Counted from the first letter of the stretch, positions 37,376-47,315 are shown. The stretch is DNA of 64,000 nucleotides from Trichocoleus desertorum ATA4-8-CV12 (GCA_019358975.1 JAHHIL010000013.1:1-64000), one strand, 5' to 3'. Notes: generated from the letters alone by a model not told the origin. Program-made: numbers and translations.

Positions 37376-39763
37376 ATGAGTTTACCCTTAGTTTTAGATA
37401 TAGCCATTGGATTAATGTTTATTTATTTAATTCTGAGCTTGCTTGCTTCGGAAATTCAAGAATTACTAGCTACGCTTTTGCAGTGGCGGGCGGTTCACCT
37501 CAAGAAATCAATTGAAGTTTTGCTAACTGGGGGAGAAGGAGAAGCAGAAAACCAAGTTAGAGAATTTGCCGACAATCTATACTCCAATCCGTTAATTAAA
37601 AATATCAACCAAGAAGCGAAAGGTTGGATAGAGACTTCTTTGCGGAGTATTACTTGGGGCCTTGGCTCAGTTTATCGCCAGATTAAAGGCTTGGTTACGG
37701 GGCGGAGCAAAAGTACCTTCGGTGGTTCCAAACACAGCGGCCCATCCTATATCAATGCTGAGACTTTCACCACAACCCTTTTAGAAACATCGGGGATTCC
37801 AGTCTTAGTGCAAAAACTCAGTGAATTAAAACTGGAAGAGTTTATTCAAACTAATTTGCAAGCTGCGATCGCCGAAGCTCAAGCCTCTATTCAGGTATCG
37901 TTGCTGACTCCTCCTGCTGCCACCCCCGAAACCACGACAACAGCCTTAGAAGAAAATACTTCCCCCGTCGCCTTCGAAGACTTAGGTGAAACTGAAACGA
38001 ATCAAGCTACTGCGATAGACCCCAACGCTGAAGCCCTACAAGCGCAGCTACAGACTGAGTTTGATGTACTGACGCAGCAGTTCAACACGATTCTAGAAGA
38101 CTTTAGATCGAACAAATTCACTTTAGAAGCCAGCGTCAAATGGATTGCTTATCGGCTCGATCGCTACATTGAGCGGTGTAGGCAAGTCAGTTCACCTAAT
38201 GACCCCAAAGCCCAAGCCTTTATCGGTCGGCTACAAGCTTTAAGGCAAGAGATTTTCCAAGATGATCCAGTTAGCGGTGCGACCGCAGTCAGGCCCGTTC
38301 TGCAAAGCCTGATTCGACCAAGTTTGGTTGAAATTGTAGAAGCGGTAACTGACCAAGACAGTCTGACTTATCGCAGGCTCTCCAGTCTGATTGGACAAAA
38401 AATTAACGGCTTACTCCCCGAAAAACTAGCGTATGAGTTAGTGCAAGAAATTAGAACTGTCTTGGAAAAATTTAATGTCATTACCCAAGGCACTGCACTC
38501 TACACAGATTTGGAGACAGTTCAACAAAGTTTGAGTGAGATCGCCATCCATGACAAAAGCACAACTGAGAACCGCATTGATTTAATTGATCAAATGCTGG
38601 CAGTACGGGACGGCTATATTAACAACGCTGAGAGCTACCTAACAGATGTTGATTTTCTGACGGAACTGAATGCCTTAAAAAATATTTCTTTAACTACTTT
38701 TAAGCACAAACTCATCAGCGAATTAGATGCGGTTTTAGACAGCTTTCGAGATATCACACGAGGGACGCAGCTCCACATCCGACTAGATACTTTGCGTCAG
38801 GTCTTGGATGAAGTGATTAGTAGCTTTGAGCGGGGAGAAATCCAGCTCTTATCTGCAATTAACCAGATGATGGGAGCCCGCGATGCTTATATTGACAATG
38901 CAGGCCAGTATATTGCAAAAGCTCAAGTTCCTGTGAAGCGTCGAGATAAATTTTTGCGCCAAATTAACACACCAAAGCAGAAAAAAGATTTCTTGCGGAG
39001 TGTGGATGAGCAGCAAAGAATTATCTTCAGGAGTTTTGACAATTATGTAGCGATGATCGCTTGGTTCAGTGCGACTCCAGAGGAGGTGGACTGGGAGATT
39101 AAGCACAATACCGAGATTTATCAACAGATCTCCAGCCTCATCCAAGACAAAAATATTACTGCCTACACCGATGTGGTGAGCGCGATCGCTCGATTGCCTA
39201 GGCCCATTAAAGATAGCCTTACTGTCTTAGCAAGACGAGCGCAGGAAAAATCAACCACTGTAGAGAATGAAGTGAAGCAGCTTCAGTTTGAAATTGAAAC
39301 CTGGTTCGATCGCTCAATGGAACGGGCTACAGGGGTTTATAAGCGTAATGCCAAAGGCGTCGCCATTATACTCGGCTCTTTAATTGCATTTGCTGCCAAC
39401 GCGGATACCTTCCATATCGTGAATCGCTTGGCTAGAGACACAGTATTACGAAACACGATCGCCACCAGTGCCACCCAAGTTGCGAATCGCCCGCAAAGCA
39501 ATATTTCTGAAGTGCAAACCCAGGTCGATCTGGCTATACAAGACCTACCCTTACCAATCGGGTGGGACCGCATCAACTTGAGATCACAAGCAGCTCAGAG
39601 CAGAGGCTGGCCTTTACCTTTTCTCAAAACTATTCTGGGTTGGCTCGTCAGTGGCATTGCCATTTCAATGGGGGCATCCTTTTGGTTTGACCTTTTAAGC
39701 AAAGTGGTCAATGTGCGGAATTCTGGCAAGCCCCCCGCAAAAACTCAAGAGCAGAAAGAGTAG
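37376..39763 (+). CDS. Large coiled-coil membrane protein with internal duplication, unknown
   Basis: 795 aa, GGAG 12 bases upstream of ATG. N-terminal membrane helix (LVLDIAIGLMFIYLILSLLA, 5-24); long, mostly helical soluble region; two C-terminal membrane segments (GVAIILGSLIAFAANA, 661-676; GWLVSGIAISMGASFWFDLL, 755-774). Residues 351-422 and 441-513 are two copies of one domain: compare FNVITQGTALYTDLETVQQ and ARDAYIDNAGQYI-like AVRDGYINNAESYL with FRDITRGTQLHIRLDTLRQ and GARDAYIDNAGQYI. The segment WFDRSMERATGVYKRNAKG...NADTFHI before the second helix recurs in uncharacterised bacterial membrane proteins as I recall. Function unknown; a membrane-anchored scaffold is possible. Confidence 0.85.
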   Translation: MSLPLVLDIAIGLMFIYLILSLLASEIQELLATLLQWRAVHLKKSIEVLLTGGEGEAENQVREFADNLYSNPLIKNINQEAKGWIETSLRSITWGLGSVYRQIKGLVTGRSKSTFGGSKHSGPSYINAETFTTTLLETSGIPVLVQKLSELKLEEFIQTNLQAAIAEAQASIQVSLLTPPAATPETTTTALEENTSPVAFEDLGETETNQATAIDPNAEALQAQLQTEFDVLTQQFNTILEDFRSNKFTLEASVKWIAYRLDRYIERCRQVSSPNDPKAQAFIGRLQALRQEIFQDDPVSGATAVRPVLQSLIRPSLVEIVEAVTDQDSLTYRRLSSLIGQKINGLLPEKLAYELVQEIRTVLEKFNVITQGTALYTDLETVQQSLSEIAIHDKSTTENRIDLIDQMLAVRDGYINNAESYLTDVDFLTELNALKNISLTTFKHKLISELDAVLDSFRDITRGTQLHIRLDTLRQVLDEVISSFERGEIQLLSAINQMMGARDAYIDNAGQYIAKAQVPVKRRDKFLRQINTPKQKKDFLRSVDEQQRIIFRSFDNYVAMIAWFSATPEEVDWEIKHNTEIYQQISSLIQDKNITAYTDVVSAIARLPRPIKDSLTVLARRAQEKSTTVENEVKQLQFEIETWFDRSMERATGVYKRNAKGVAIILGSLIAFAANADTFHIVNRLARDTVLRNTIATSATQVANRPQSNISEVQTQVDLAIQDLPLPIGWDRINLRSQAAQSRGWPLPFLKTILGWLVSGIAISMGASFWFDLLSKVVNVRNSGKPPAKTQEQKE

Positions 39764-39767
39764 CGGT

Positions 39768-41234
39768 TTATTGAATCATGTTCTCCAGAGCAATTTGCAG
39801 ATCTTGAGTCAGGTCTGCGATCGCTTGTTTTGCACCTCGGCGATCGGCACTATAGGCACCCCAACGGTCTGTAACTGAAATAGGTTGCCCTATCGTCATC
39901 TGTACCGTCTGTTTACCTAATTGAGGCCGCTGAAACGGGCTATTGCCTTTGATTCGCGAGATCATATCCCACATCAACAAAGTTGTTTCGGCAAAGCGCT
40001 CTGCCGTTGGTTTTTCGAGTACGTAGCGCCCTGTCACCGCCACAAAACTCTCCACCAGTCGCATGTGCCACATCCGCAGGTTGGCTTCCTCGGCCACGCG
40101 ATCGGCTAAACCTCGTTCCAAGAGAGAGACACTTTCGGGATTTTTGAAGTCTTCTCGATAAATTCGGTCCCAGCCCGCTTGCTCTAGCCGCCGACAGCGA
40201 TCGATTAAGCTACCTTTAGGGTGTAAATCAAAATACTGTTCTGCCACTTGCAAAGCGGTATCTAGCAAGGCTCTTAAACGACGGGTGAAAGCTTGATCGG
40301 CTTGAGAAATAGGGGCTTGATCCGATTGAAAAATGCTCTGCTCAGGTGAGTTTTGCGTTTCAAGATCAGGCATAGCCTGCGTGGGTATTGTTCGATGATA
40401 GAAGCGAGTATAAAATTCTTCCATCAAAGTCAGAACATGCTCACCCAAGCGATAGAGCCTGAGGTAAAGCAGCGCTTCTCGCCCTTGCAGACCTTTAATA
40501 TTGGCAGTATTCGCGCTCTGAGAAACATCAGCCCCTGACAAACCGCTATCTGCTTCTAGCTGGCTCATCAACTGCTCGATTTGCTGCCAAGGCGCTTCTA
40601 CATAGCGATATTGAATCCCAATTGGCACAATCAGCACTTGTTCGGAGCGGTTGGCCTTGAGCAAATCTTCTACGCACCAAAAGCCGAGCTGAGCCACACC
40701 GGGTTCTAAGGGGCTGATCACTTCGTTGTGGCCGTTGGTTGCTCCTTCTGGGGCCGCTGCCATCGGCAATTTGCCATCTACAAACAAGTTGCGGGCCGAT
40801 CGCAAACCCATTCGATCAACCTTGCCGCGATGAATCGGGGTACCACCTAGGCGTGAATACAGCCAACCAATTTGTGATCCCGCCCACAGCGGGATGCCGC
40901 GATCGTAAATAAAGTGGGCATGAATAGGGTGCCGCAGCACCACTCCTTGTTGTTTTGCCACACGCGGCAAAATCGAGGAATGTAGATGCGCCATACAGAA
41001 CGGATCTTCAGTGCTAGGGTGCCGAAACGCTATGAGAAAGCGAATTTTGCCCGCTTGAAATTGGCGATAGCAATCTACCAACTCCTCAACATTGCTGGCC
41101 TGAATTTGGGTGATCGCCGTCCGCGATCGCAACCATAGCGGCAGCACCCCCTGAGTCACCCGAAGCACCCAGGGATTGAAAGCAGGTGGAATAAATTCCA
41201 AAGGTGGTTGAACTCGATCGATCGTACTGGGCAA
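39768..41234 (-). CDS. PlsC-type acyltransferase
   Basis: 488 aa. The HX4D catalytic motif is visible in FRHPSTEDPFCM (about 82-93) and the downstream substrate-binding motif as AAAPEGATNGHNEVISPLEPG. Predicted 1-acyl-glycerol-3-phosphate or related lyso-lipid acyltransferase acting at the inner face of the membrane. The C-terminal 200 residues have no match I recognise and are helical. Converges with the 795-aa gene (4 bp apart). Confidence 0.85.
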   Translation of the reverse strand: MPSTIDRVQPPLEFIPPAFNPWVLRVTQGVLPLWLRSRTAITQIQASNVEELVDCYRQFQAGKIRFLIAFRHPSTEDPFCMAHLHSSILPRVAKQQGVVLRHPIHAHFIYDRGIPLWAGSQIGWLYSRLGGTPIHRGKVDRMGLRSARNLFVDGKLPMAAAPEGATNGHNEVISPLEPGVAQLGFWCVEDLLKANRSEQVLIVPIGIQYRYVEAPWQQIEQLMSQLEADSGLSGADVSQSANTANIKGLQGREALLYLRLYRLGEHVLTLMEEFYTRFYHRTIPTQAMPDLETQNSPEQSIFQSDQAPISQADQAFTRRLRALLDTALQVAEQYFDLHPKGSLIDRCRRLEQAGWDRIYREDFKNPESVSLLERGLADRVAEEANLRMWHMRLVESFVAVTGRYVLEKPTAERFAETTLLMWDMISRIKGNSPFQRPQLGKQTVQMTIGQPISVTDRWGAYSADRRGAKQAIADLTQDLQIALENMIQ

Positions 41235-41515
41235 TTTTGATACCTCTTGGCTCTAGTTCTTCATATCTTGACCTAAGCGCCGAGCTACTTTACAAGGTCT
41301 CTATCATGCCTTGGTTATTGTATAAGTTGCTACGTCCGATTTCAGGCTCGACAATTGGGTGCAAAAAATCCTGAATATTTACCTGAAAAAACATAGGGGA
41401 CGAACCAGTCTAGGTAAAGATAGCAGCAAAAATTTTGTAGCTATTTATTTGTAGCTATTGACGAGGCTGCAATCACAAACGTGATGGTAAACACTCAGTT
41501 TGATTCAATGCGGAA

Positions 41516-42949
41516 ATGATACCTGCCTGTTTTTTATATCTAGCGTTTTTCTCAGCAAATCTACATCTTGAGTGGCCGAACCTGGCATGGTTGAATTGGG
41601 CATGGTTGAGTCGGGCGTGGCTAAATTTGGCAGAGCTGAATGGAGCTGCCAATTTGATCATTGCAGGTTCCTACCTGATGATTGCGGTTTTAATTAGTCT
41701 GGGTCTGTGGCGCAATCGTCGGGCTGGCATTGATGCCTTTGCGGCCATTACTGCTGGGATTTTTTGGAGTGGCAGTTGGAGCCATGCGGCCCACGCTACG
41801 AGTATAGTCGGCTTGGAGTCGGCACTTGGTTGGCAAACTTTCTTTGATGCTATTACGGTGATTCCCGCGATCGCGTTTCTGAGTTTGAGACAACGGTACA
41901 GCCTCCTGATTGGCTCAACGCAGGTTTTGGAAGCCCAGCAACAATTGGTAAAGCGCAACGCTGAACTAGAGCAGAAGATTGATCGGCGCACTCAGGAGCT
42001 AGAGGCCCAAAATCAGCGCCTGAATGAAGCTTTGACCGAATTGCAAAAAATGAATTTGCATTTGGTGCAAACTGAAAAAATGTCGATGCTGGGGCAGATG
42101 GTCTCTGGCATTTCTCATGAAATCAACAACCCGATCAATTTTATCCACGGCAACCTGCCCCACATGGAGGAGCATGTTGAGGATTTATTGGCCGTTCTCC
42201 AAACCTATCGCGATCGCTTTCCTCAGGAGACCCTAGCGGTAGAGGCGGCCTTACCCAACATCGAAATGGATTTCATTGCAGAAGACCTCCCTCGCATCCT
42301 AGCTTCTATGAAAATGGGTACCGAGCGGATTCGCGAACTCGTGCTGAACTTGCGAAACTTTTACCGCCTAGATGAGGCAGAAATGAAGCCAGCCGACTTA
42401 GAAGCTGGGATTGAGAATACTTTGGTGCTGCTGCAAAACCGCTATAAACAGAAAATTGAGATTGTGCGGCAGTTTGGCAAAATTCCCCCTGTAGAATGCC
42501 ACATCAATCAGCTCAACCAAGTATTCATGAATTTATTGAGCAATTCAATTGACGCCTTACTCGAAGCAGAACCGGGGAAGTGTTCAATTCAGATTGGTTC
42601 TACCGCTTCCCCACCACTCAAACAAATTGTGATTAAGACAGCTACTGCCAGTTCTAATCGCGTAGGCATCTGGATTTCGGACAACGGTCCTGGCATTGCC
42701 TCCGACATTCAAGAGCATTTATTTGAACCTTTTTTCACCACTAAACCGAGAGGAGTGGGTACTGGGTTAGGGCTATCTATTTCGTATCAAATCATTACCG
42801 AGGCTCATCAAGGCCGAATTTATTGCTGCTCCAGTCCGGGCGAAGGCACCACTTTTGTGATCGAATTACCGCTCCAGCAGTCAGAACTCCTCAGCGTACC
42901 AGAAGTACTGACCGTTCCTAAAGAAATCTTGCTAGCGACGCAGGCTTAA
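41516..42949 (+). CDS. Membrane sensor histidine kinase
   Basis: 477 aa. N-terminal hydrophobic region with about four helices, containing SGSWSHAAHAT in a position similar to metal-binding helices of ethylene-receptor-like sensors (weak resemblance). A coiled coil (about 145-190) leads to HisKA with phospho-acceptor His in GISHEINNPINFIHGNL, then HATPase_c (NLLSNSIDALLEA, ISDNGPGI, TTKPRGVGTGLGLSIS). No receiver attached and no response regulator gene next door. The first 40 residues are a 15-bp tandem repeat that may not be translated; the start is uncertain. The stop overlaps the next gene by 4 bp. Confidence 0.9.
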   Translation: MIPACFLYLAFFSANLHLEWPNLAWLNWAWLSRAWLNLAELNGAANLIIAGSYLMIAVLISLGLWRNRRAGIDAFAAITAGIFWSGSWSHAAHATSIVGLESALGWQTFFDAITVIPAIAFLSLRQRYSLLIGSTQVLEAQQQLVKRNAELEQKIDRRTQELEAQNQRLNEALTELQKMNLHLVQTEKMSMLGQMVSGISHEINNPINFIHGNLPHMEEHVEDLLAVLQTYRDRFPQETLAVEAALPNIEMDFIAEDLPRILASMKMGTERIRELVLNLRNFYRLDEAEMKPADLEAGIENTLVLLQNRYKQKIEIVRQFGKIPPVECHINQLNQVFMNLLSNSIDALLEAEPGKCSIQIGSTASPPLKQIVIKTATASSNRVGIWISDNGPGIASDIQEHLFEPFFTTKPRGVGTGLGLSISYQIITEAHQGRIYCCSSPGEGTTFVIELPLQQSELLSVPEVLTVPKEILLATQA

Positions 42950-44304
42950 AAAATAAACACCAACCGGACTTGCCAGGTTTGGTCTTGACGGATCAGCTGA
43001 ACTTGGCGAATGAATTCACGGAAATAGAACCGACGCTCTGACTCAGAAAGATCCAGCCAAAACTCAGGAATAGAAACGGCTTGGGCGATCGCAGGTAAAT
43101 TGGGTGGAGGGAGCTGAGCCAGTTGGTTTTGCAACTGTGACATTTCGGTGCGGAGTTTGTAGGCGCGTAGTTCCGCCGTTTCAGCATCCAGAATGTCTTG
43201 CTCAATCAGTTCAGGCAGTTGATCAAGCACTGTTTGCTTACTAGCGATCGCCTGCTCAATTGAGCCTTGAATCCCGCCCATATTAGGCATATTCACCTCA
43301 GCCACCGCTCGCGGCAACTCCTGGCAAATAGTTTGAATGGTTTGCTCCAAAATTTGCTCGTAAGGAATCGCTCGGCATTTAGGTTTCTGGGGACAAGCGA
43401 TCGGTCGGAGGTAGAGATATTCTTGGTCACTACGGCGAGTTGTCACGCGCGTCACGGTCATGCCAGATTGACACTCAGCACAAACCACCAACCCCGCCAG
43501 AGAACGAGGAGCGCTAGCGGTACGAGGTGGGAGCCGACGATTACGCCGCAGCAAGCGATCGACTTGGGCCGCTTCCTCCCGCGACATGATCGGTACATGG
43601 GTATTTGAGATCACTTCCCCATTTTTGTAAGCCAAATCTCCTCGATACACCGGATTGTTGAGCCAGCGCTGCCCCGTTGAAACCGAAATTTTCTTCCCAT
43701 GTTTTTTTTCTAGGTAGCGTACTGCGCCATGCAGAGAGCCGTAGAGCAGAAACCGCTCAAAGAAATCTTTCACAATCGGGGCTTGGCTGCGATCGAGGGC
43801 GTAACGATCTTTGCCCCGGCGATAACCAAAGGGTGCTTTTCCCGGTGGTGGCAAAGCTTTGATGCGATTGCGGGCATGACCTTGTCGAATCAAACGACTC
43901 CGTTGACTTTGCTGTACTTCCTCCAAAACTTTGAGCAAATCAGAGCGCTTCAGTGGCGTTTGATTGCCAGTGCCGACTGCGGTTTCTAAGACCACCAACT
44001 GCACGCTCAGGTCTTCTAACTGGGCGAGGCGATCGCTGACTTCTTGCACCGAATCTCCTAATTCTTCTAGACGGCGCACTAGTACATAGTCAACAGAGTC
44101 TTGTTGGCAATCAACAAGTAGTTGTTGCAGTTGGGGCCGCTTTTGTTGCTGAGCCGCTTTACCTCTGGGAAAAGCAATTTCCTTGAGGGTGGCATCTCGC
44201 ATTCCCAAGTCTTGATAAATGCGATCGACTTCCCAACCCCAGATTTCCGGATCGGGTGCAGGTTCTAGCAACGGATCGCTGTAGACATAGGCAATGATTT
44301 TCAT
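42946..44304 (-). CDS. Serine recombinase family protein (atypical active site)
   Basis: 452 aa from ATG at 44304 (a TTG six codons earlier is less likely). N-terminal resolvase-like domain starting MKIIAYVYSDPLLEP; the family consensus YxRxS reads YVYS, so Ser is present but the catalytic Arg next to it is not. Later arginines (VLVRRLEELGDS) match. Then the Recombinase domain (KAPFGYRRG ... GQRWLNNPVYRGDLAYKNG), a zinc ribbon (CAECQSGM...CPQKPKC) and a C-terminal coiled coil. Looks like a chromosomal cyanobacterial gene and not part of an integrated element: no att sites or cargo genes flank it. Confidence 0.82.
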   Translation of the reverse strand: MKIIAYVYSDPLLEPAPDPEIWGWEVDRIYQDLGMRDATLKEIAFPRGKAAQQQKRPQLQQLLVDCQQDSVDYVLVRRLEELGDSVQEVSDRLAQLEDLSVQLVVLETAVGTGNQTPLKRSDLLKVLEEVQQSQRSRLIRQGHARNRIKALPPPGKAPFGYRRGKDRYALDRSQAPIVKDFFERFLLYGSLHGAVRYLEKKHGKKISVSTGQRWLNNPVYRGDLAYKNGEVISNTHVPIMSREEAAQVDRLLRRNRRLPPRTASAPRSLAGLVVCAECQSGMTVTRVTTRRSDQEYLYLRPIACPQKPKCRAIPYEQILEQTIQTICQELPRAVAEVNMPNMGGIQGSIEQAIASKQTVLDQLPELIEQDILDAETAELRAYKLRTEMSQLQNQLAQLPPPNLPAIAQAVSIPEFWLDLSESERRFYFREFIRQVQLIRQDQTWQVRLVFIF

Positions 44305-44337
44305 GGAGTTAGGAATAAGCAATTTAGACTGAATTCA

Positions 44338-44424
44338 AACCTCTCCCCAAACCCCTCTTCTACAGGAGAGGGACTTTGAATGTGGCTCCCCTTCCCTACC
44401 AGAAAAGGGGTTGGGGGTTAGGTC
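44338..44424. repeat. Dispersed cyanobacterial extragenic repeat
   Basis: CCTCTCCCCAAACCCCTCTTC ... GAAAAGGGGTTGGGGGTTAGG: an imperfect long palindrome of a type found scattered between cyanobacterial genes. Fills the gap between the recombinase and the VOC gene. Confidence 0.75.
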
Positions 44425-44473
44425 TCAATAAGATTTACACTCAGCAGCTATTTACTTCATGCTTCTAAGCGGT

Positions 44474-44836
44474 TTATGTTTCGCCTAGCTCGATGATGTT
44501 GCCATCTGGGTCTTGGGTGAAGAGGGCGGGCCGACCGGAAGCACTCATTTGAATAGAGCAACCGTGGGCCAAAAGTTGATCTTTGGCTGCGGCTAAATCT
44601 GCAACTGAAAAAGCCAGATGGCGATTGCGGCCTAACTTCTCTGAGTTCGCCAAATCCTTAGGAACACCGTCCGCCACAATCAAGTGAATTTGATAATCTG
44701 CCACCTGATACCAAGCCCCAGGAAAATTTAGCGATCGCTCGGCTTTCGGCAAGCCTAAGACGGTGCCATAGAAATGTTCCGCTCGCGCCAAATCAGCAAC
44801 TAGCAAAGCGGTGTGGAGGCATTTGATGATCTGCAT
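44474..44836 (-). CDS. VOC/glyoxalase superfamily protein
   Basis: 120 aa single vicinal-oxygen-chelate domain: HTALLVADLARAEHFYGTVLGLPKAERSLNFPGAWYQV, NRHLAFSVADLAAAKDQL, and FTQDPDGNIIELGE at the end. Metal ligands are likely His8 or nearby, His in RHLAF and Glu in NIIELGE. Reaction not determinable (lyase, dioxygenase or resistance protein). Confidence 0.9.
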   Translation of the reverse strand: MQIIKCLHTALLVADLARAEHFYGTVLGLPKAERSLNFPGAWYQVADYQIHLIVADGVPKDLANSEKLGRNRHLAFSVADLAAAKDQLLAHGCSIQMSASGRPALFTQDPDGNIIELGET

Positions 44837-45063
44837 AGCCAGTTTGGAAATGTAGAGAGAATTGGGGCGATCGCTTTCATTATCTCTTTTGTGGCTGCGC
44901 GAAATGCCTACTTACGGGTATATCGGTGCTTGCCCCCAAGCCCTTGACTCAGACACCGAAATTTCTCACTTTGAAAGGGTAATCTGGATCAAGCTCGGTT
45001 CAGCGCGTAGTTAGTAAATCGATGAGCGATCGCGAAATTTAATGGGAGTGCTGTAGGTTTACC

Positions 45064-47193
45064 ATGCCCCTTTATTGCAGTCAAAGACACGAAAACCCGG
45101 ATGCCAGCCGATTTTGCCATCTCTGTGGCGAAAAGCTACAAGCGCCTGTCAGCGTTGGTGTGTATGCTGGGCTGCTGCTTGGCGATCGCTATCGAGTCGT
45201 GCGCGAATTGGGACATGGAGGCTTTGGGCGGACTTACTTGGCAGAAGACCAAAACCGTTTCCAAGAGCCTTGTGTCCTGAAAGAATTTGCGCCTCAGGTT
45301 CAAGGCACCTACGCTCTGCAAAAAGCCGAAGAACTGTTTGAGCGAGAAGCAGGAATTCTCTACAAGCTGCAACACCCGCAAATTCCTCGGTTTCGTGAAC
45401 TCTTTCGCGCTACCCTCCCCGATCGCAGCCGCTTATTTTTAGTGCAAGACTATGTCGAGGGGCAAACTTACCGCGCCTTACTCGACACCCGCAAACTCCA
45501 AGGGCAGCGGTTCAATGAAGCAGAAGTAACTCAGCTCCTGTTGCAAATCTTACCGATTCTCGACTACATCCATTCTTTAGGCGTCATTCACCGGGATATT
45601 TCTCCAGATAACTTGATTTTGCGGAGCGCTGATTGGCTTCCAGTTTTAATTGACTTTGGCGGCGTGAAACAGGTTGCGGCTACTGTAGCCTCGCAGTTTC
45701 TGGCGCAGTCTGTAGGCAGTAGCGCTAGTTCTCCCACTCGCTTAGGCAAAATCGGTTACGCCCCCGATGAACAGTTACAGATGGGCATCGCCTCTCCCCA
45801 CAGCGACCTTTATGCCTTGGGTGTCACAATCCTAGTGTTGCTGACAGGCAAAGAACCGCCCGATCTGTTAGATAGCTACACCATGAGTTGGGTTTGGCGG
45901 CAGGAAGTCAGCCTCAGTCCCAAGCTCAGCGCCATTCTAGACCGGATGTTGGCTCAGCGCCCCAGCGATCGCTACCAATCTGTGCGAGAGGTACTACACG
46001 ACCTCAATAGCTATAACGTTCCGGTTTATGCTCCACCTGCTCCTGCCCCAGTTTACCCACCACCCGTCCAGACCCCTGCTGCGACTGTTGCCGTGGCTCG
46101 GCCACCCGCTCAGCCTGAAGCTGTCAGCAACTACACCGTTGCCCCACCCCCTGCTTATGCTCCCCCGAGCCGTGGCAACTCGTTTGGCTTCGGTAAAGTG
46201 CTCTTACTGTTGTTAGTGATCGCTGGAGCCGCCGCTGGAGGCTGGTGGTTGAGTAACCGCTGGCTAGGTGATTTGGCCGATCCCACCCCATCTGGAAACC
46301 CAACCGAACAACCCATTGTCGCTCCCAACAACGAACCCCCGCCCGCTTCAGAATTGTCTCAGGAGGAGCAAAACCGCAAGCAAGCCTTGGGCGATCGCCG
46401 CCGCAACTTAAGCGTGGACTATCAGTTCTTCGTGCGACTGGTGAATCAAGTGTTCTATGCCGAACACCCAGAGCTACAAGGCCGACAACTCAGTGCAGGC
46501 ACAGAAGATGCTGACCTACGCGCCCAATGGGATCAAAGCGCCAATCAACTGCTCGACAAATTAGAACTCGTTGGCCCAGAGACGCGTAGCCAGATGGGTA
46601 AATATGACCGAGGCGATCGCGATCGTTGGCGGGGCATTCTCAGCGGACTCAACCTCAGTAGCCGTGCCCTCTATACACTCGCGGATGCCAAGTTCTTCCA
46701 GCTGTTTCCCGAACAACAGGGGCAAGATTTTGTTAATCAACCGATTGGTCAGCTCTGGCACGCGATCGCGGCGGACGAGCTAAAAGCAGTGCTAGCAAAA
46801 ACCAGTCTAGAAGAAATCCAGTTTGCTAAAGGCTCATTTAGTCAGCAGGTTAGTGGAACTCTCGCTCCCGGTGAAGGCAAAGCTTATATTGCCCGACTTT
46901 CTCAAAATCAACTCATTCGGTTGAGCCTGCAAGCGGATCAAAATACCCTACTCTCTATTTACCCCCCTACCAGCTCTCAACCCCCATTGCTGGAAAACTC
47001 TGCTGAAACCACTTGGTCGGGTAAGTTGGCCCAAGATGGCTATTACGAATTTGTGGTAGTCTCAGGCGCGTCATCGCCTGTGACGTTTCAACTAAGCTTG
47101 GCGGCGGATAACGTCATCTCTACCCCTCCTAGCCCTGTTTCAGCGCCGCCTTCTCCCTCCCCTGACTCAGAACCAACCCCACCAGCACCTTAA
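45064..47193 (+). CDS. Ser/Thr protein kinase with zinc ribbon and extracytoplasmic domain
   Basis: 709 aa. Zinc ribbon at the N-terminus (C5, H9, C18, C21), kinase domain (about 42-318) with Gly-loop GHGGFGRT, ATP Lys73 in CVLKEF, HRD at 176-178, DFG at 197-199, so catalytically competent. A Pro-rich linker, one membrane helix (about 378-395), and a C-terminal extracytoplasmic part: a conserved helical region (LGDRRRNLSVDYQFFVRLVN ... FFQLFPEQQGQDF) and a PPC-like beta domain (GEGKAYIARLSQNQLIRLSL). Typical of cyanobacterial zinc-ribbon kinases. A catalytically dead relative follows 123 bp downstream on the same strand. Confidence 0.95.
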   Translation: MPLYCSQRHENPDASRFCHLCGEKLQAPVSVGVYAGLLLGDRYRVVRELGHGGFGRTYLAEDQNRFQEPCVLKEFAPQVQGTYALQKAEELFEREAGILYKLQHPQIPRFRELFRATLPDRSRLFLVQDYVEGQTYRALLDTRKLQGQRFNEAEVTQLLLQILPILDYIHSLGVIHRDISPDNLILRSADWLPVLIDFGGVKQVAATVASQFLAQSVGSSASSPTRLGKIGYAPDEQLQMGIASPHSDLYALGVTILVLLTGKEPPDLLDSYTMSWVWRQEVSLSPKLSAILDRMLAQRPSDRYQSVREVLHDLNSYNVPVYAPPAPAPVYPPPVQTPAATVAVARPPAQPEAVSNYTVAPPPAYAPPSRGNSFGFGKVLLLLLVIAGAAAGGWWLSNRWLGDLADPTPSGNPTEQPIVAPNNEPPPASELSQEEQNRKQALGDRRRNLSVDYQFFVRLVNQVFYAEHPELQGRQLSAGTEDADLRAQWDQSANQLLDKLELVGPETRSQMGKYDRGDRDRWRGILSGLNLSSRALYTLADAKFFQLFPEQQGQDFVNQPIGQLWHAIAADELKAVLAKTSLEEIQFAKGSFSQQVSGTLAPGEGKAYIARLSQNQLIRLSLQADQNTLLSIYPPTSSQPPLLENSAETTWSGKLAQDGYYEFVVVSGASSPVTFQLSLAADNVISTPPSPVSAPPSPSPDSEPTPPAP

Positions 47194-47315
47194 GTTTTTG
47201 CTGAAAATTCTACAAAAGCAGAAATAAAGTTACTACAAGCTTAAGATCCTCCCAACAGTTAGTTGGGTAGAGTTATGAGACTCTCTATGATTTGAGTGAA
47301 GTCTACCCGTGATCT

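Noticed and set aside
42946-44304. Prophage or integrative element marked by the recombinase
   Set aside because: No direct-repeat att sites, cargo, phage structural genes or change in base composition around it.
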